Source: Bacteroidetes bacterium UBA4416 (GTDB lineage Bacteria > Bacteroidota > Bacteroidia > B-17B0 > Aurantibacillaceae). Taken from it: a DNA stretch of 64,000 nucleotides. Location of the stretch: contig DGQK01000074.1 of the NCBI GenBank assembly GCA_002390745.1, forward strand, positions 1 through 64,000, written 5' to 3'. Under the pieces are notes generated by a model, which saw only the letters and a program-made list of their open reading frames with translations, was not told where the DNA came from and ran no database searches. How positions within the stretch are numbered: position 1 is the stretch's first letter; every line of letters begins with the position of its first letter. The position numbers and the translations under genes are program-made. Below are positions 63,076 through 64,000 of the stretch, piece by piece.

Positions 63076-64000
63076 TCAGTTCTTCTTTCTGCCGATGGTA
63101 CTTTGCTGCGCCAGGTACTGCTTCACCCGGAAGGCCACATTTTCGCGGATATTCATGTAAAAGAACGCATAATCATCTTTATGGAAATAAAAGGTATTGA
63201 TGCCGGGGTACTCGGCGGATGAGGCCGAAGGGGAATGCACCCATAAAAAGCCAGAAGGTGCCAGCTTCGCATCCACAATCGCCGTATCGATCCTTACAGC
63301 CGTAAAAGGCAGGCCGCCTTTATTATAGGTTTTCGGAACATAAGCGGTATCCCGCTTCCAGCTAAGAGGATTGACTCCGATGATTTTTCCCACCGGGTCT
63401 CCGTAGAAGGTATTGGTGTGATAGGATACGGAATTCCAGCTCACATAGCCGCCCGTTTGCCCGGGTGCATCCATCGGCTTCAGCTGTTTGAAGGTGGTAT
63501 CGAAAACGGGCCTGCCGATCAGGTAAGCAGCCACCAGCTTTTCATTCAAAACCGTGTCTTTGTCAAAAAAATCCTTCAGCAGCCTGATGGCATAGTCGGT
63601 GCCCTGGCTATGCCCGGCAATAACAAAGGGCCTTCCTTTATTATAGTGCTTCAGGTAATAGATAAACGCATTTCTCACATCTTCATAAGCGAGGTCGAAA
63701 GCCATGCGTGCATTTTTGCCGGGGGCGATGTAGGAATAAAATATAGCGGTGCGGTAGCGGGGCGCGTATACTTTGCAGCTTCCGTTATAGGCACTTGCCA
63801 GTAGCTTACAGCCAATGTTATCGGTTTCGGCATTGGCCACAGAATCATCTACATTTACGTTCCAGGATTTGCCCACCACGTAGTTGGTAGGCGGAATAAA
63901 GAAGGCATCCACTTTTGCGTGTTGCTGTCCGTCGATCACACCAAAGGCCCTGAGCTGGAAATCGGCGCTATCCTTCCTTTCGGGAAGTGCCGCCCAATAA
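63076..64000 (-). CDS. DUF3089 alpha/beta-hydrolase-like protein, 5' end beyond the window
   Basis: Partial, at least 307 residues. The frame is open to the window edge and reads YWAALPERKDSADF before the GTG-like codon at 63939, which matches the conserved N-terminal part of DUF3089, so the true start is outside. FFIPPTNY, the nucleophile elbow IAGHSQGTDYA with Ser, and a C-terminal WVHSPSASSAEYPG are family features. DUF3089 proteins are predicted esterases/lipases; none of the present sequence shows the substrate. Confidence 0.8.
   Translation of the reverse strand, partial: YWAALPERKDSADFQLRAFGVIDGQQHAKVDAFFIPPTNYVVGKSWNVNVDDSVANAETDNIGCKLLASAYNGSCKVYAPRYRTAIFYSYIAPGKNARMAFDLAYEDVRNAFIYYLKHYNKGRPFVIAGHSQGTDYAIRLLKDFFDKDTVLNEKLVAAYLIGRPVFDTTFKQLKPMDAPGQTGGYVSWNSVSYHTNTFYGDPVGKIIGVNPLSWKRDTAYVPKTYNKGGLPFTAVRIDTAIVDAKLAPSGFLWVHSPSASSAEYPGINTFYFHKDDYAFFYMNIRENVAFRVKQYLAQQSTIGRKKN

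Noticed and set aside
1..64000. TGA reassigned as a sense codon, to explain the TGA in the adhesin gene
   Set aside because: Several intact genes end in TGA (for example at 11106, 14255, 37246), so TGA is a normal stop here.

Overview
The window reads as a chromosomal segment of a gliding-type Bacteroidota, most likely of the Chitinophagales (the order is inference). The evidence is: type IX secretion C-terminal sorting domains of both type A and type B, SprB-type repeats next to a PorP/SprF-like protein, promoter elements of the TAnnTTTG type, a cbb3 oxidase with fused CcoN-CcoO, and Bacteroidota-typical families (DUF4856 and imelysin lipoproteins, HTTM protein, response regulator fused to Crp). 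I saw no tRNA, rRNA, CRISPR array or insertion sequence.

Region 1 (1-17.3 kb) is a surface-glycan locus made of two divergent transcription units. The minus-strand unit (8773 to 50) holds a Wzm-like permease and a Wzt-like ATPase with a C-terminal cargo-recognition domain. Between and around them lie five PhyH-type Fe(II)/2-oxoglutarate dioxygenase genes carrying six domains, and a membrane-anchored methyltransferase. This is the most unusual system in the window: an ABC glycan exporter embedded in an array of oxygenases, one domain of which has lost its iron-binding Asp. The plus-strand unit (8961-17283) encodes an SGNH hydrolase, a UbiA-type prenyltransferase, a GT4 glycosyltransferase, a GDP-mannose 3,5-epimerase-like enzyme, a second glycosyltransferase, a nucleotide-sugar dehydrogenase and a two-domain glycosyltransferase. 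Its genes overlap or abut.

Region 2 (17.4-24.5 kb) is a giant SprB-repeat adhesin, interrupted by an in-frame TGA, followed by a PorP/SprF-OmpA fusion and a terminator.

Region 3 (24.5-40.8 kb) is a low-oxygen respiration block. Minus-strand genes encode a universal stress protein, small membrane proteins, a response regulator fused to a Crp/FNR-type regulator, and a PAS histidine kinase. Divergent plus-strand genes encode CcoI, CcoS, CcoNO, CcoQ, CcoP, CcoG, CcoH, a SafE-like protein, a ScdA/RIC-like hemerythrin protein, HemN and PdxH. Two TGAC-N4-GTCA dyads sit at matching distances upstream of the corrected starts, suggesting FNR-type control.

Region 4 (40.8-47.0 kb, minus) is an iron or haem uptake island: TonB-dependent receptor, HTTM protein, imelysin-like lipoprotein and, behind a terminator, a DUF4856 lipoprotein.

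Region 5 (47.0-49.2 kb) is partly decayed: a small acidic protein behind a perfect palindrome, an AlkB C-terminal remnant, a single-domain response regulator and a frameshifted gene.

Region 6 (49.2-54.8 kb) is an 1821-residue secreted M43-type metalloprotease with alternating Ig-like repeats, a strong terminator and a promoter next to a 15-bp perfect palindrome.

Region 7 (54.9-64.0 kb) holds a DUF3606 protein, a PAS/GAF histidine kinase convergent with a NarL-type regulator, another response regulator, a PAS-GAF-PP2C phosphatase, a phospholipase D-like lipoprotein, a small membrane protein and a DUF3089 hydrolase cut by the window end.
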